64,000 bases of DNA from Campanula takesimana (GCA_026119855.1 JAOWBW010000192.1:682001-746000), one strand, 5' to 3'. Counted from the first letter of the stretch, positions 33,890 to 46,077 are shown. Notes: generated by a model not told the origin, from the letters alone. A program made the numbers and translations.

Positions 33890-34979
33890 CTCCCTCCGTC
33901 CCTCTTTAACTTACAAATTTTGGGTTGGGCACGTTATTTAAGGAAAAAGTGAAAAAGTTGATGTGTTGTGAGTGTAGATAGTTGAGTGGGAGAGAGAAGA
34001 CAAAAACTTGTGTGAGAACACTCCAACCCGTCTCATGGGTGAGACGAGTCATTTTTTTGACCCATTACCCGACCCACAACCCTGCTCCAGGACCCATGGG
34101 GGGACCCTGCCACGTGGCAGCCCCTCATTGGCCCCAATTTTTTTTTTTTTTTTTTTTTTTTTCCTTTTTTTTAAATTTTTTTTTTTTTTTTTGGTTTTTT
34201 TTCGGTTTGTGAAAAGTAATAGTTACCATCTCTTAAAGTAATAGTGTTATTCCTATGTTTTCTTCGTTTGCCAAAAGTAATACTTATTATAACTAAAATG
34301 TAACAAACGTGTTATTTATATGTAATAGTATTTGTAAATAATTGTAATACATATGTATAGATATCTATTTGTTTTCAAACAATAAGTTACAATGGAGTCA
34401 AATTTATCATGATACATGTAAAAGTATTACATTATCTATGGAAATCTGTTACAATTTCGTCAATCAAAGTGTTACATTTACTTGTATAAACTTACTATTA
34501 CATTCATATACATAAGTTATTACTTTTCAAATGGGTAAAAACGAGCTTTTGTTTTTTTAAAACAAGTATTACGTTTACTTATGAACAATGTTACTTTAAG
34601 AGATGGTAACTATTATTTTTTGCTAAACCACTGAAAAGCCGAAAAAAATTTATAAAAACTTAAAAAAAAAAAAAAAAAAAAAATTATTTTATTTTATTTT
34701 TATTTTTTTTTCGGCCAATGGTGGGTTGCCACGTGGCGGGTTCGGCACATGGGTCATGGGGCGACCCGTCTCATGCATGAGACGGATCCCCTTGTTCTCA
34801 TGGGAGACCACCTCGAAAGAGAAAGTGGGGTAGAGAAAAGCAAATGGATAGTTGTTGTGAGTATGACAAGTGGGTCACATTATTTTAAAGTGTTAAAACA
34901 TTTCCTTTTTGGGATTTAATAGATTAAATTGAGACAACCAAAATGACAAATTTTATAGATTAAAGAGGAACGGAGGGAG
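33890..34979. mobile_element. Stowaway-type MITE carrying a nested MITE
   Basis: TA-flanked, CTCCCTCCGTCCC to AACGGAGGGAG. Without the inner element (33999-34814) it aligns to the intact copy at 36014-36280, sharing AAAAAGTGAAAAAG, TGATGTGTTGTGAGTG and AGTGGGGTAGAGAA. The intact copy thus serves as the empty site. Confidence 0.85.
33999..34814. mobile_element. MULE-type MITE, copy 4 (816 bp)
   Basis: Left end GACAAAAACTTGTGTGAGAA, right end inverted GAGGTGGTCTCCCATGAGAA. The 9-bp flanks GAGAGAGAA and GAAAGAGAA differ at one base. About 110 bp of inverted terminal sequence includes the CCACGTGGCAGCC and GGTTGCCACGTGG blocks. It lies in the opposite orientation to copy 2. Confidence 0.82.
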
Positions 34980-35195
34980 TAAGTCTTTGGAGCCGCTTAT
35001 GGCCGCTAGTAGTACGGTACAAGAATAAAAATCTTCATTTCTGTTGAACATTTTGACTATTAAATTTTTTAATAATAAATAATTTAATAATTCATTACAA
35101 AGAGTGAATTTGAAAGTGTATTTTGTGGTAATTGAACAAATGATCTCTCAATTTGGTGGGAATTGAACAAATGATCTCTCATCTGAAAAGGTATA

Positions 35196-35468
35196 CTCAT
35201 TCCGTCCCACCATAAGTGACATCAATTTGTGGGACACAATAAATAAGAAAAAGGTAGTAGTATATGTGGTAGAAAATGAAGAGAGAGAATGAGTGGGGTA
35301 AATAATAGTGTTGGTTGAATAAATTGAGTGGTGAAAAATGAAGAAAGAGAACAAGTGAGGTTGGTTGAATATAAATAAATTAAAACATTTTCATTTCAAG
35401 TAGTGACACTTGTGCGAGACGAAACGAAAAATAAAATAAAATTAGTATCAGTTGTGGGACGGAGGGAT
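35196..35468. mobile_element. Stowaway-type MITE
   Basis: TA-flanked, CTCATTCCGTCCCACC to GTGGGACGGAGGGAT. The arms AGTGACA and TGTCACT match inside the ends. Confidence 0.8.
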
Positions 35469-35591
35469 TATTTGTTATCGCTTGAGATATGGCTCTTTGT
35501 TAATTGTGCGTTTTAATCAAAATTGAATCAAGTAGGGTATAAAACTAAAGTGTGAAGCTTTCCTATTTGTTAAGAAGAAAATAAAAAACTA

Positions 35592-35839
35592 CTCTCTCTG
35601 TCCCTAAATGAGTGTCCAATTTCAGGAAATTTTTGTCCCAAAATGAGTGTCCATTTTGATCATAACTTTGTCCCTAAATGTTTTTTTAAGAAATTTTTGT
35701 CACCGGTCTCTTTATACTTGCAAAAACTAAATGTTTGTAAAGAAGATTATAAGATTATATATGAATTTTGCCATCAAATTTTATAAGAAGTTATGTCTCT
35801 TAAAATGAAATTTGGACACTCATTTAGGGACAGAGGTAG
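35592..35839. mobile_element. Stowaway-like MITE
   Basis: TA-flanked. CTCTCTCTGTCCCTAAATGA and the inverse of ATTTAGGGACAGAGGTAG form arms of about 30 bp including GAGTGTCCAA. GAGTGTCCA also recurs at about 35650 as a partial internal duplication. Confidence 0.8.
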
Positions 35840-36013
35840 TACTTAGTAGTGTTTCATAGTACATGCATTTTACATGACCATAATGGAAAAGGAAGAAAAA
35901 AAAAAGGTAAAAGGAGACGGCTCTTAATTGAGAAGAAATAAGTTTGCCATGCCCCGCAAAAAAGTAATGCCTCAAATCCACTTGTGCTCTATGTCGACAG
36001 AAATAACTTTCTA

Positions 36014-36280
36014 CTCCCTCCGTCCCGCCGGAAACTTCAAAAAAAAATTATGGCACAAGAATTAAGGGAAAAAGTGAAAAAGGTGATGTGTTGTGAGTGT
36101 TGATAGTTGAGTGGGAGTGAGAAAGTGGGGTAGAGAATAGTTAGTGGGTTAGTGGATGTGAGTATGAGAAGTGGGAGCCACTAATTAAAAAGTATTAAAA
36201 ACTTTCTATTTATGGATTTTGCAATTTCTATGGGACGCCCAAAATGGTAAGTTTTGCAATTTCCGGCGGGACGGAGGGAG
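36014..36280. mobile_element. Stowaway-type MITE, intact
   Basis: 267 bp between TA dinucleotides, CTCCCTCCGTCCCGCCGG to CCGGCGGGACGGAGGGAG. It is an uninterrupted relative of 33890-34979. Confidence 0.88.
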
Positions 36281-37778
36281 TATTATTTTTAGAGTACTTT
36301 GACATGTTGTATATTTCATTTTTCATTTTACTTCTTCTTCAAGTAGGTTTAGCGTTTGATTATGACAAGCATAGAATGTGTAGTATTTTATAACCATACC
36401 ACCATGAAAATAGTTTGGTGGATGCATGATTGAATATAAGAAAATTAAATGAAAACCAACTTGACCGATCGATCCCCTTTTCTACTTCCTATACGGTTAT
36501 CATTATTTTTATTCCCACTGTCGAAAATTTGTATGCATGGGAGAAAATTGGTAGTTGCTACGACGCTTTGATGGAAATGGAATAGCGCCTCTGCACGGTG
36601 CGATTGTGTCACATACTTCTTTTTTATATTAAATAATGATTAGAATTAATTTGATTTAGTCTCTATATAAATCAGTGTGACCGTTGCAAACCGCGGATTG
36701 TGTGTTAATCATGTGAGAGAGCTTGTGCGTGCATGCGGGCACCTGATCACGTGTAGTGTGAACAATAAAAAGAGTCGTGCTTGTAATTAAAAACACGCGT
36801 GTTAAGATTATAACATCTTATAGAGAGATCATAGTAAGTAACTAAATATTACGGTTTGCCGCTTCAAATGGGTCGACTGAATGAACAAATATAATTATAA
36901 TGTATCTTCTTGTGTTCTTTTCATACAAGGAGTTGTTGCGAAATGGACGGCTAACATAAAAAAGAGGTAGCTAAAAGAAAATATCACAAAGATTATCATT
37001 GGCGTTATTTAGTGGAGGTGGTAATGATTTGAGCAAATAAATGGTTTATTATTGTTTGTTATCCTGCAAAAAGTCGACTAGACAATCTTTAATGATCTGT
37101 AAATAAACCTGAACCGTTGAGCTTGAGTGCTCGTTATTAAGAGAGTGACGTTCCAACTTAAACAATAAACGAAAATCTGAATATTATATTAGTGTTTAAA
37201 ATTGCACTTTTTTTTTATATCTTGATGAAATTATTTTAATATATTTTGTTGTTTAAAATTATATTTTGTTTCAAGCGGATAAAAACAATAACTACAACTC
37301 TTTATAGTAAAATGTACTATTGGAATTTTAATTTTAAATTCTTATAAAGGTGCATTATTACGAGTAAATGTTGTTATGGGTTGATTTTGTTGCTCACCTC
37401 TTAAGTTTGATTTTGTTTTACTTTTTCCCATTTCACATGTTTTTTTTTAAGTGAATTACTAGTTTTTCCTGTCTTGGAACGTCTTGGAACGATACTTTCC
37501 CTTTTTAATGAATAATTTTTAGGAACTTTGATCAGTAATTTATATTAAATTAATTATTTTAATACAATTTTTAATAATAATATTTATGTTGGGATAAGAT
37601 TTAATTTGTTATTTGTTGATAATAAAGCCCTGATTTCTATGCACTTAGTTGTTGATTTAGTCATGTTTAGTCTTCCATATTTTAGGGGTTGTTTTAAACT
37701 GCATTCATTTGTTTTCTCTAAGTAGTTGTGAAGGACTTATATAAGTCTGATTATGTTAATAAAGAAAGTGTAACGAAC
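36281..37778. other. AT-rich stretch, no gene seen
   Basis: No long frame, RNA gene or clear repeat end is visible. The right part (about 37600-37778) directly precedes a copia gag start and may be its LTR end or leader, but I could not define LTR limits. Confidence 0.5.
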
Positions 37779-38107
37779 ATGGCCACCGAAGCAAACAACT
37801 TTGCCCAGGCTTCCATTCCCATATTTGATGGAGATTATGATCATTGGAGTCTTCTCATAGAGAATCTTCTAAGGTTAAAGGAGTACTGGGAATGTAGTTG
37901 AAACATGTTACCAAAAGCCGGGGAGAGAAAAGAGCATATCAGCAGCAAAAAGGAAAACACTGGAGGAGATGGAGCTCAAGGATTTGAAGGCCAAAAATTA
38001 TCTTTTTCAAGCTATTGAGAAGTCTATTCTGAAAACCATTACTCAGAAAGCGACTTCCAAGCATGGGATTCGATGAAAGCAAATCAAGGAAATGCTAGGG
38101 TGCAGTG
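37779..38107 (+). pseudogene. copia gag N-terminal fragment
   Basis: ATG at 37779 opens MATEANNFAQASIPIFDGDY, then DHWSLLIENLLRLKEYWE, a typical plant copia Gag start. Stops and shifts follow, and the later part LKDLKAKNYLFQAIEKS is in another frame. It is truncated at 38107 by the LTR that begins TGTTGGAG. Confidence 0.8.
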
Positions 38108-39607
38108 TGTTGGAGATTATGCCCTAGGCCCTTGAGAAAGGCCTTACGTTATGTCATGTTCTCATTTGTTATAGAGATAAACACTTTGGATTATTATATG
38201 TTTTACATGTTTGTTATAATAATCCCCGTCCTTAGTACTTATGAAGAACTAGTATAAGTTTAATTGATAATCATGTGTATGTGATACAAATTAAACTTAT
38301 GGGTACTTGTTGGTGAACAAGTACTGGACTTGACCCACTATGAGATTTAAGTCATGGTCAAATGTCATAATTAAATCTCATTTAGTTATATCATTGGAAT
38401 CCTTAGACCTAAGATTATCATCGTCTTCCACATGATGAACGTTGTGTTTGATGTACTCAAACGCTACCCTTAACCATATAGTTATAAAGGCTACGATTGG
38501 TACAATCGGATTCTTGTAGGGAAGAATAATAAGTCAAGATGGGATGTTGTCCCTCTTTATCTCAAAGAGAGATATCTGCTTGGCCACTCGAGAATGAGAT
38601 TGATGATAGTGCATGGCCATGCCCAAATGAATTGATGTGATCCATGTCATTTGCTCATATCAATCTACTCGGGATCGAGAAATCATTGGGCACTTAAGTT
38701 GACTTAGACCGTGGCTTGTGCTCAATATGATATCGCGTGACAAAAGGATCATGTTATGTTCTATGAGGATAAACGAACTTCGTTAAGTTATATTAATTGG
38801 GTAGTTATGATGGCTTGCTAGATTCCGCTCATGATTTATGGGTTTGACCTTTGTCGGACACATTGCCAACTTAATATAATCCTATGGGGTCACACACAAA
38901 AGAACGAATCAAGAAAAAGACTAAAAATGGAATTTCAGAAAAGGGCGTAAAATCGAATTAAAAGAAAAACTGGAAATTGGTTCCAGGAGGGTAGATCCGG
39001 CCGGACCTCACCAATGATCCGGTCGGACCCTACCCTGGTCCGGTCGAACCATGATAGTGACCCGGGGGGACCTCCTGTTCCGGGTTACGTGTTTTCTTAA
39101 TTCAGTTTTGATGGGTTTTTGACTTATTTCTCCTAAAATGTTTAGGTTTAATAAGTATAAATACCCCTCTCTTAACCCTAACCTGTATGGGTAATTATTG
39201 GTAGCCTCCATGTGTTTGATAAACACATTCATGAGTTTAGATTAAGAATCAAAAGCTCAAGAACACCAATTAATTCATATAGCCTTTTGATAGAAATAGT
39301 TTCTATGGGATCTAGCAGTCCAGATCTAGATATTCGTTCGTGTGTAGATACACATAGAAGGTGCTTGTTTTAGCATCTCAAGTTCGTGTTCCTGAGATCA
39401 TGATTCGAAGAACGTGGAGAAGATCAAATCATAAAGCTTGAAGACTTGAAGATTTGAAGATCCAAAAAATTTAAACGCACAACAACGGTTAGTATTCTAA
39501 ATTCATCTTCCTGTTAATATAATCATCATGAATGGATCCATAGGCTCTAGGGTTTTGTTGATTTTCTGTTGCCGTTTCCACAGCACTTGGTGCCTCAAAA
39601 TCCAACA
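38108..39607 (+). repeat. copia 5' LTR, 1.5 kb
   Basis: TGTTGGAGATT to AAAATCCAACA, followed at once by a primer site. TATA box TATAAATA is at 39156-39163. Upstream of it lies a cluster of CCGG-CGGACC-type words (38994-39055). No matching 3' LTR was found in the window. Confidence 0.88.
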
Positions 39608-39608
39608 G

Positions 39609-39621
39609 TGGTATCAGAGCC
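39609..39621 (+). other. primer binding site, initiator Met-tRNA type
   Basis: TGGTATCAGAGCC begins one base after the LTR end. The usual plant copia primer site. Confidence 0.9.
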
Positions 39622-39944
39622 ATGTTCATGTATGGTTATTTTAATATTATCATGTTAAATATATGATTTGATTATATGATCTAGCATGATGTGAATTTAG
39701 AATAAGGGATTTATGTGAATTGTTTGGTGAAACAATTATATATATGATATAGTATGATTATGAACAAGGTTTTCAAGATGCATGATTACTATGATTAATC
39801 TATTTATCGCATCATCAATCTCTTTAATATGATTATTTAATTGATGATTCTTGATCTTGAAGAATAAATTATTTGTTCTTAGGGTTTGATGTTTATGATA
39901 ATTTGATTATCATAAATAGTTGAATCCTAAAAGGATCAAGATTT

Positions 39945-40140
39945 GATAAATTGCGTTCGTGCAATTCGCGTGCAATACACGTTTTCGTGCATAATTCTCG
40001 TCCAGAATTTTCATGTAGATTATGTGCATCGCATGTGCAGTCCAGAATTTTCGTGCAAAATTTCGGTTCTCGTGCAATGCACGAATTCGTACAGATTTTT
40101 TGTGCAGTTCGCGTGCAATGTAGATATCTGAATTCGTGTT
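39945..40140. repeat. TTCGTGCA-rich patch in copia leader
   Basis: TTCGTGCA, CGTGCAAT and near variants recur about ten times, partly as inverted TGCACGAA. It produces spurious frames on both strands. Confidence 0.7.
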
Positions 40141-40556
40141 TTTCAGACTTGGAGATGCATTGTAGAATATGTATTGTTCATGGAATTGGATTCTATGAAG
40201 TAATGTATTCTTAATGGAGTTGGACTCTATGAAAGAATTCATTATTCAATACATATTATACCTAGAGTTGGACTTTATGAAAATCTTAAATTCATAATTA
40301 TATTCACATAGTATCAATTTATTAATTAATTAGATTAATTATACATTTGTTATGCGCGTTGCTATATGAAAGAACCTTCTTAAAAATTTAAGTCATGTGT
40401 CAATCCATTATTAAAACACTTGTGAGTACACCGGGTAGTTTTGTGTGGGCTCTGCCAAAGCGAGGTGCATTGATTCTATCAGTGTATGAGCAAGATGAGT
40501 GAATGAGAGTTTCCTATACATTTAACGTGGTTTAACTTAATTAGGCTATCATAAGG

Positions 40557-41544
40557 TGTAGAGACCCCATTTTGAACTCACATTTATGATTACACTACTC
40601 TTGTGTCTCGCCTTTATGTTTTGATGAAAACTCGTTAGTTTTGACATGTTTTGTTAAGTTTCTGACTGACTCCATTAGTTAGGGGCTAAAACTGAACAAA
40701 TAAACTATAGACAAAACAGTAATTACAACACTGGATACCTCGTACGAGATATCCAATATCTCGTACGAGATATCTCCTCTGTCTACGAGTCTGATTCACT
40801 TTCCTTCTCCGTTTCGATCTCTTTCTTGGCCAATACTCTCTTAATCCAGGAAACATCTAATTAGGAGACTTCCTAGATGTTTCCTACCGATTTCCTACCT
40901 CCTTTAAACCTCTCCAAATAAGGAATCTATTTCCTACTAAACTTAAGACTCCTAAACTTGGTCTCTAAGTCATCCAATACATATAAAAATAGAGTCTTTT
41001 AACCACAAAAAGGGTAAACGAATTTGAAATCAGCCTCTCTCCAAAGAATCCCGTTTTTACTCCTCCCTCACACCAAAACACCATCAAAAACTCATCTTTT
41101 CAAGTCACAAACATCACAAAACATTGGGATCTTCAAGGCCTTAGTCAAGGCCATCAATTGGAATCTCAAGAATGTTTTAGGTAAAGTCCTACGCTTTTAA
41201 TCTCTACTTCTCATCTCATTCTTTGTTTTAGAGTAGTGTAATCCCTTCTAAAGGATCAGCCTAGAGCCTCTCCAATTTATGGAGATAGTCTCGAAGCATA
41301 TGATCCGACATTCCAAATAAATAAGAAATTATTTATTTGGCTCTCCTTGTACATAATTTACATGATTTCAAGATGATGATGATGTTTTCGTAGCAAGACC
41401 AATCCTAGATTGGGTGCTCCTTGACCTTCCCAATCCATAACTTAACCCCCGAACTCAAGAATCTCACGGTCCGTGTTCCGTTCAATAACATGGTGGCGAC
41501 TCTCAAATCAAAAAGGCGAGTGAGGATCCTCTCAGATGCAAACA
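40557..41544 (+). repeat. solo LTR, gypsy-type (988 bp)
   Basis: TGTAGAGACCCC to CAGATGCAAACA, flanked by TAAGG duplications (40552-40556 and 41545-41549). The interrupted leader is continuous in the paralogue at about 59030. Two CTCGTACGAG palindromes (40739-40748 and 40760-40769) lie upstream of a TATA-like ATATAAAAATAG (about 40980). Its start resembles the LTR ending at 43893 (GTTAAGTTTCTGACTGA shared). Confidence 0.8.
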
Positions 41545-42439
41545 TAAGGGTTATGGTCCTAAGGCACAAGATGAGATTAAAACATGTTTGACATAAGATG
41601 TCTAACAATCTCATAAAGGATCTAAGAGTCACATATGATGTGATTGATAAAAGTTATCTACCTAATTAATTTATTTTTTGAGCAGTATCGCCTAAGCGGA
41701 CTTGAAATTAAATTAAAGTTGGATCTTAGCCCACATAAATTATATTATACAATTGTTGTATATGAAAGGTATATAATTTAGTGGGAGTATTTATGAAATA
41801 CAAAATTTATCTTTTAAATGATTGGTATGAAATATAGGTGTATATTTGTTTGTATATTTTTGTAGAATATTATCTTAAACTTTAATTATGTTTGTTACTG
41901 CGATCTGTTCTTTAAAAGGACAAAGTTAAAAGAGAATGAAATTAATTTCTTTGATTGGATCATGAGCTTAAGAATTGTTCTAAATCAAGAACGGGAATTA
42001 TACATTCTTAATAATCATAAGTAACCTAAATTGCGATATTAATTTGATTAACATGTTCCGTAGGATCATCAAAATTTAAATTGATTAACTTGTTGATGAT
42101 CTTAGATTCATGAATAAATTGTTTATTCTAGTTTTTGATAATCATGATGATTCGATCACCATGAACACCAAATCCTAATTGAATCATGGAAATCAAATTT
42201 AAGGTAAATTTTGGAAATTTGAAATATACTTTTCGTGGTCCACGGTTGAGCGGGTCTTAAGACTCGACCGAGCAGGTGATGTTCAGAAATTGAATCTAGA
42301 ATTGATGGCTGGTTTTTGAAACCGTGTTTCCTGAAAAGTGATGTCAATTCAGAATTCATAAAACTGAAATCTGAATCCTGAATTGTTCTTGATTGCTGAA
42401 ATTAGTTAAATTGATGAAACAAAGAATTTAGGAGCGGAC

Positions 42440-42600
42440 TATAGATTCATACGGAAATGTGGATGCCTTTAGGCTTAGTTTCGGCCGTATGGGCTGTTCT
42501 CTAGTTTCTTAATGATGTACGGAAATGTTGTTGCCTTATGGCTTAGTTCGGCCGTACAGTTTGTGCTCTCGATATCTGAACTATCGTACGGAAAGAGAAT
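42440..42600. repeat. duplicated block with TACGG/CCGTA inverted words
   Basis: TACGGAAATGT...GGCTTAGTT...CGGCCGTA occurs twice (about 42459-42500 and 42519-42557), with a third TACGGAAAG at 42586. It has no counterpart in the better-preserved gag at 59357-60308, so it may be inserted LTR sequence. Confidence 0.6.
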
Positions 42601-43089
42601 AATCTAAGTCAAAAATTTGGATTTTTGACTTCATGAATTTCTAAAAGGAAAAGGATTAACGATAAAGGAAAGACAAATGTTGTCAAGCCTAAAGGAATAA
42701 TTGTGACTAAAATTATAAACTCTAAATAATGCAATTTGGTAACATGGAAATTAGATTGACCATTTAATATTGTAATCAAAATTCTGGATGATCAACTAAA
42801 GCGAATGGTAGTGAAACTACCACATGGTATATTTGTGTTATAAAATTATTATCTCTACTTTTAATTATTTGGTATTGGATACCGGATGTGGATCCCACAT
42901 TTGAATAAATGTGCAACAATTAATAAATAGAAAGTCATTCTTTTATTAATGTGAAATGTGCTAACAATTATAAGGGAAAGAAAAAGGAAATTCTTTATGT
43001 ATTGATTAATGTCAAAGGTTACATATAAAAACTATGCTAGCAATTATATTAAGAGATAAATGGTAAATTAAAATGGAGTTTAGAATGTT

Positions 43090-43893
43090 GGAATATAACC
43101 TTGACCAAACTTCAATAGTGAAGTAACCTTTTTGGTTATAGTCCTTTTTATGGAGATTGCATACACATTAGAGAGGTAGAAAGATGAAGGATGTAATTGA
43201 AAATTTTTGATAAAGAGAGGTAATAAAATGAGATTAAGAGTTTAGAAGTGGAAAATGGACATTGTACCTTGTGCTTGAATGGGGAAGAATCAAATTGCAT
43301 ATAATAAGGACCCTTGAAAATGGACTTTGTATTTTTAGAGTGTTCTTGAGTCAAGAATTGTTCCTCCCTCTTTCCAAGGTGGAATGGAGAGGTATTTATA
43401 GGTGTAGGGATAGTGTTTGAGGTCACAAAGATGGCATTTCCCCGGATCAAGCATAATAGTAATGGCCAAGGGGGTTACAAATCAGAAAAGGAGGGAAAAA
43501 TGGAAAAATCTGAGATTCTGGAGGTGGGAGGCGCGCACGTCCCACCCCCTATGGGAAGCGCACGCCTCCCATAAAAGAGGGAAAAGGCGCGCACGTCCCA
43601 CCTTCAGAAAATCCATATTTTAGCACAAAAGTTAACCTCGTTATGCAGTAAGCCCTGAAACTAATGAAATCAGTCAGAAACTTAACGAACACCGCGAAAG
43701 TCAACAAAAACAAATGAAACAAAGACTCAAGATTGACTTTGTCACTTAGTCAAGTCCAAGACTAACGGAGTAAGTTAAGAACTTAACAGAAAGTAACGAG
43801 TTAACAAAAAGTAACATGACTTAACAAAAAAGAGGAAGACAGAGAATGTGTATGAAATCGGGACATGAGAGGTCCAAGGCGGGGTGTCTACAA
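43090..43893 (-). repeat. gypsy-type LTR, left limit uncertain
   Basis: On the minus strand it starts TGTAGACACCCCGCC at 43893, related to the solo LTR at 40557. TATAAATACC is at 43400-43391 (minus). A pair of GGCGCGCACGTCCCACC words (43530-43546 and 43586-43602) lies upstream. Beside it, 43894-43909 is a polypurine tract on the minus strand (GCCGAGGGGATT). The left end was not found, so 43090 is an estimate. Confidence 0.6.
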
Positions 43894-43909
43894 ATCCCCT
43901 CGGCGATGT

Positions 43910-45626
43910 GGATTGCAAAGCAAAATGCGTCGACGAAATTAAAGAAGTCTAAGGCTCCTGCGCCTCAAGAGAAAACGAAAGCAAAGGTTGCTGCGCCTGA
44001 AAAGGAGAAGAAAGAGAAGAAAGAGAAGAAGAAGAAGAAATCTAAGGAATCTAGAACTCTATTGGATGAGTCTGATGAAGACATCCAAGTACAAGATGAT
44101 GATGCGCCCCCTCCTCCTGCGCCTAAGTCAAAGCGCGCCTCTACTCCTCCTCCTCCTGGTCCCTCTTCTGCTGCACCATCTCAGGGGGAGACAACCAAGG
44201 AGATGCGCTCGAATACTTCTGGTGAGGATGAGATCCCACTATCTGCTAAGAAGTCTACACCAAACCGCAAGGTCAAGAAAGTTTCCACAAAGAAGCGCGC
44301 CTCAAAGCGTTCATTGGAAGATTTATCTGATGTTGAATCAGATCCTCCAAGGCATTCCCCTCCGCGCACTGAAAAGTTTGCGCGTGATATTGCAAGGGAA
44401 GCTAGGCTAGCTGCAATTGCGCAGAGGTCTGATGCGCAGCAATCCCCACCTATCTTCATTGATGGTGAAGGCTTTGCTCATAATGCGCCTGACCCAACTG
44501 TTTATGAAGATGCGCCGTTAGTTGAAGATGCCTCTGACTCAAGTTCAGAAGACTATGATGAGCATCATTATCCTATCCATGCGCATCAATCTCATATCCC
44601 TGCGCAAGCTGCTACAACTCCTACCCATGCTGCTGCTACTATCCATGCGCATCAATCTCCAGTTATTCCTATTGTGGCTCCAGTTACTGCTCCCTCAGAT
44701 CCCTCCAATTCTTCAACAGACATGCGCCAAATCTTGGTCATGCTCCAAACTATCCAGGCTAATCAATTTGCCGCGCAAACCCAGCATTTCCGTGTGGTCA
44801 TTGCGCAAGCCAAAATTCAAGAGCAACTGGATGCGCAGTCAGCAAGGCTTGATGCGCAGGCTAGTTTTCTACAGGCTATTGATTGTGCCATTAAGGGGGA
44901 GAGTTCTATAACAAAGGCAACCCCTTCTGAAGCTGCGCCTACAACAAGCTCTGGAGCTGTGCCTATACCTCCCAGTTTTGATATTCTGCGCCAAGACATA
45001 GAGCACGACTTTGGTGTGATTATCACTGTGCTCTCAAAGATCACTTCAATGCATGGTATTAATGAAGCTTTATGCACTTTGGCTGGCACTATGAATGAAG
45101 TTATCAAAGCTGAAACAGTCAAGATTTTGAATGCTTTTGAAAACTTTGTCCTGGTGATTTCAGCTTCTCCTCATTTGATGCGCTTAAAAGCCACATGACC
45201 AACTATTTAGTTCAGTTTGGTGACACTTTCAATGGAAAGATGAACCAGGCTATGCTGGATATGCAAGCCAGTCAGAACATGGTTCAAGTGGAGTTAATAA
45301 AAAGCTTGGTGGATGCGCAAAAAGAGATTCAGGACTTAATTGCTTCTGCTCAGCAATCTCTGGCAAACCAATTTGGTTCACTTGAGAATACTTTTAATAG
45401 AGTCTCTGAATATTTCTAAAAGGACAATGATTTGATGCGCAGTGGCATGAAGACTTATGTGAATCAGGCTGTGGAATACAATGTAAAGTTACAGGCTCTG
45501 AAGATTGAGCTGATGAACAAGTTTACCAGCCTGCAGAACGAGCTTAGAGAAGCGCTGTCCAGGATTAACATAGATTATATTATATTTGTAATCTTTTCTT
45601 TTGCTGCACATATTGTAAGTTTTTGA
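43910..45626 (+). pseudogene. SIRE-like copia env-position ORF
   Basis: The open frame 43846-45198 starts inside the neighbouring LTR, so only the part from about 43910 is native. It has a Lys/Glu run (KEKKEKKEKKKKKSKE), Pro-rich and acidic low-complexity parts, and a coiled-coil stretch (QEQLDAQSARLDAQASFLQAI). The frame shifts at about 45195, stops at 45417-45419, and continues to 45626 as coiled coil. It lies just before the purine tract and 3' LTR, as the env-like ORF of SIRE elements does. No signal peptide is visible, and real envelope function is unproven. TGCGC is strikingly frequent. Confidence 0.6.
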
Positions 45627-46077
45627 TGCGCACTTGATTTCTGTTTTTGATTTTTCTTCCGTTGTAAAACTTGTACCTGTAACTCATATCTTTCAAGTTT
45701 TAATGTGAAGAATGCATCATTGCGTTTTCACAAAACTTTGTTCAATTCAAACTATTCGTTTGTGGAACAATGAATGCATTATTCCAACTTAACTTTATGC
45801 GCATTCTTATAACTGCTCATATTTCATTGCATGATGTTTAAACATTCAGTTTAAACGCATACTTAAACCTAAACTCATAATATTTGGTATGTGCTGAATG
45901 ATATTTCTGTCTTTCCCTTATTGTAAGTTTTATCTTTTGGATAGACTAGAAATCTATAACATTGGCTAGTGTGTGCATTGACTTGAGACATGATTTACCA
46001 TTTACATTCTTATGGACATGTTTTTATCAAGTACTATGTATTGCCTTTGTTGTAGTAGGTAATGGCATCAATAATTT

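Larger units (their letters stand above)
39622..42960 (+). mobile_element. copia leader and decayed gag, interrupted by a solo LTR
   Basis: The leader (39622-40556 and 41545-41880) includes AACCTTCTTAAAAATTTAAG and GAGATTAAAACATGTT, both also present in the second copy of this family (47600-47620 and 59060-59080). A TTCGTGCA-rich patch lies at 39945-40140. Gag remnants (about 41890-42030) still read FDWIMSLRIVLNQ. A protease trace (LDTGCGSHI) sits near 42868-42897. Heavy decay, with no usable frame. Confidence 0.75.

Noticed and set aside
33982..34241. Frames ending in poly-Phe runs
   Set aside because: Produced by T-runs inside a MULE-type MITE.
36281..37778. Possible promoter or gene in the AT-rich stretch
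   Set aside because: No frame, splice pattern or RNA gene could be supported.
44181..44459. Minus-strand frame opposite the SIRE-like ORF
   Set aside because: Shadow frame in low-complexity coding sequence.
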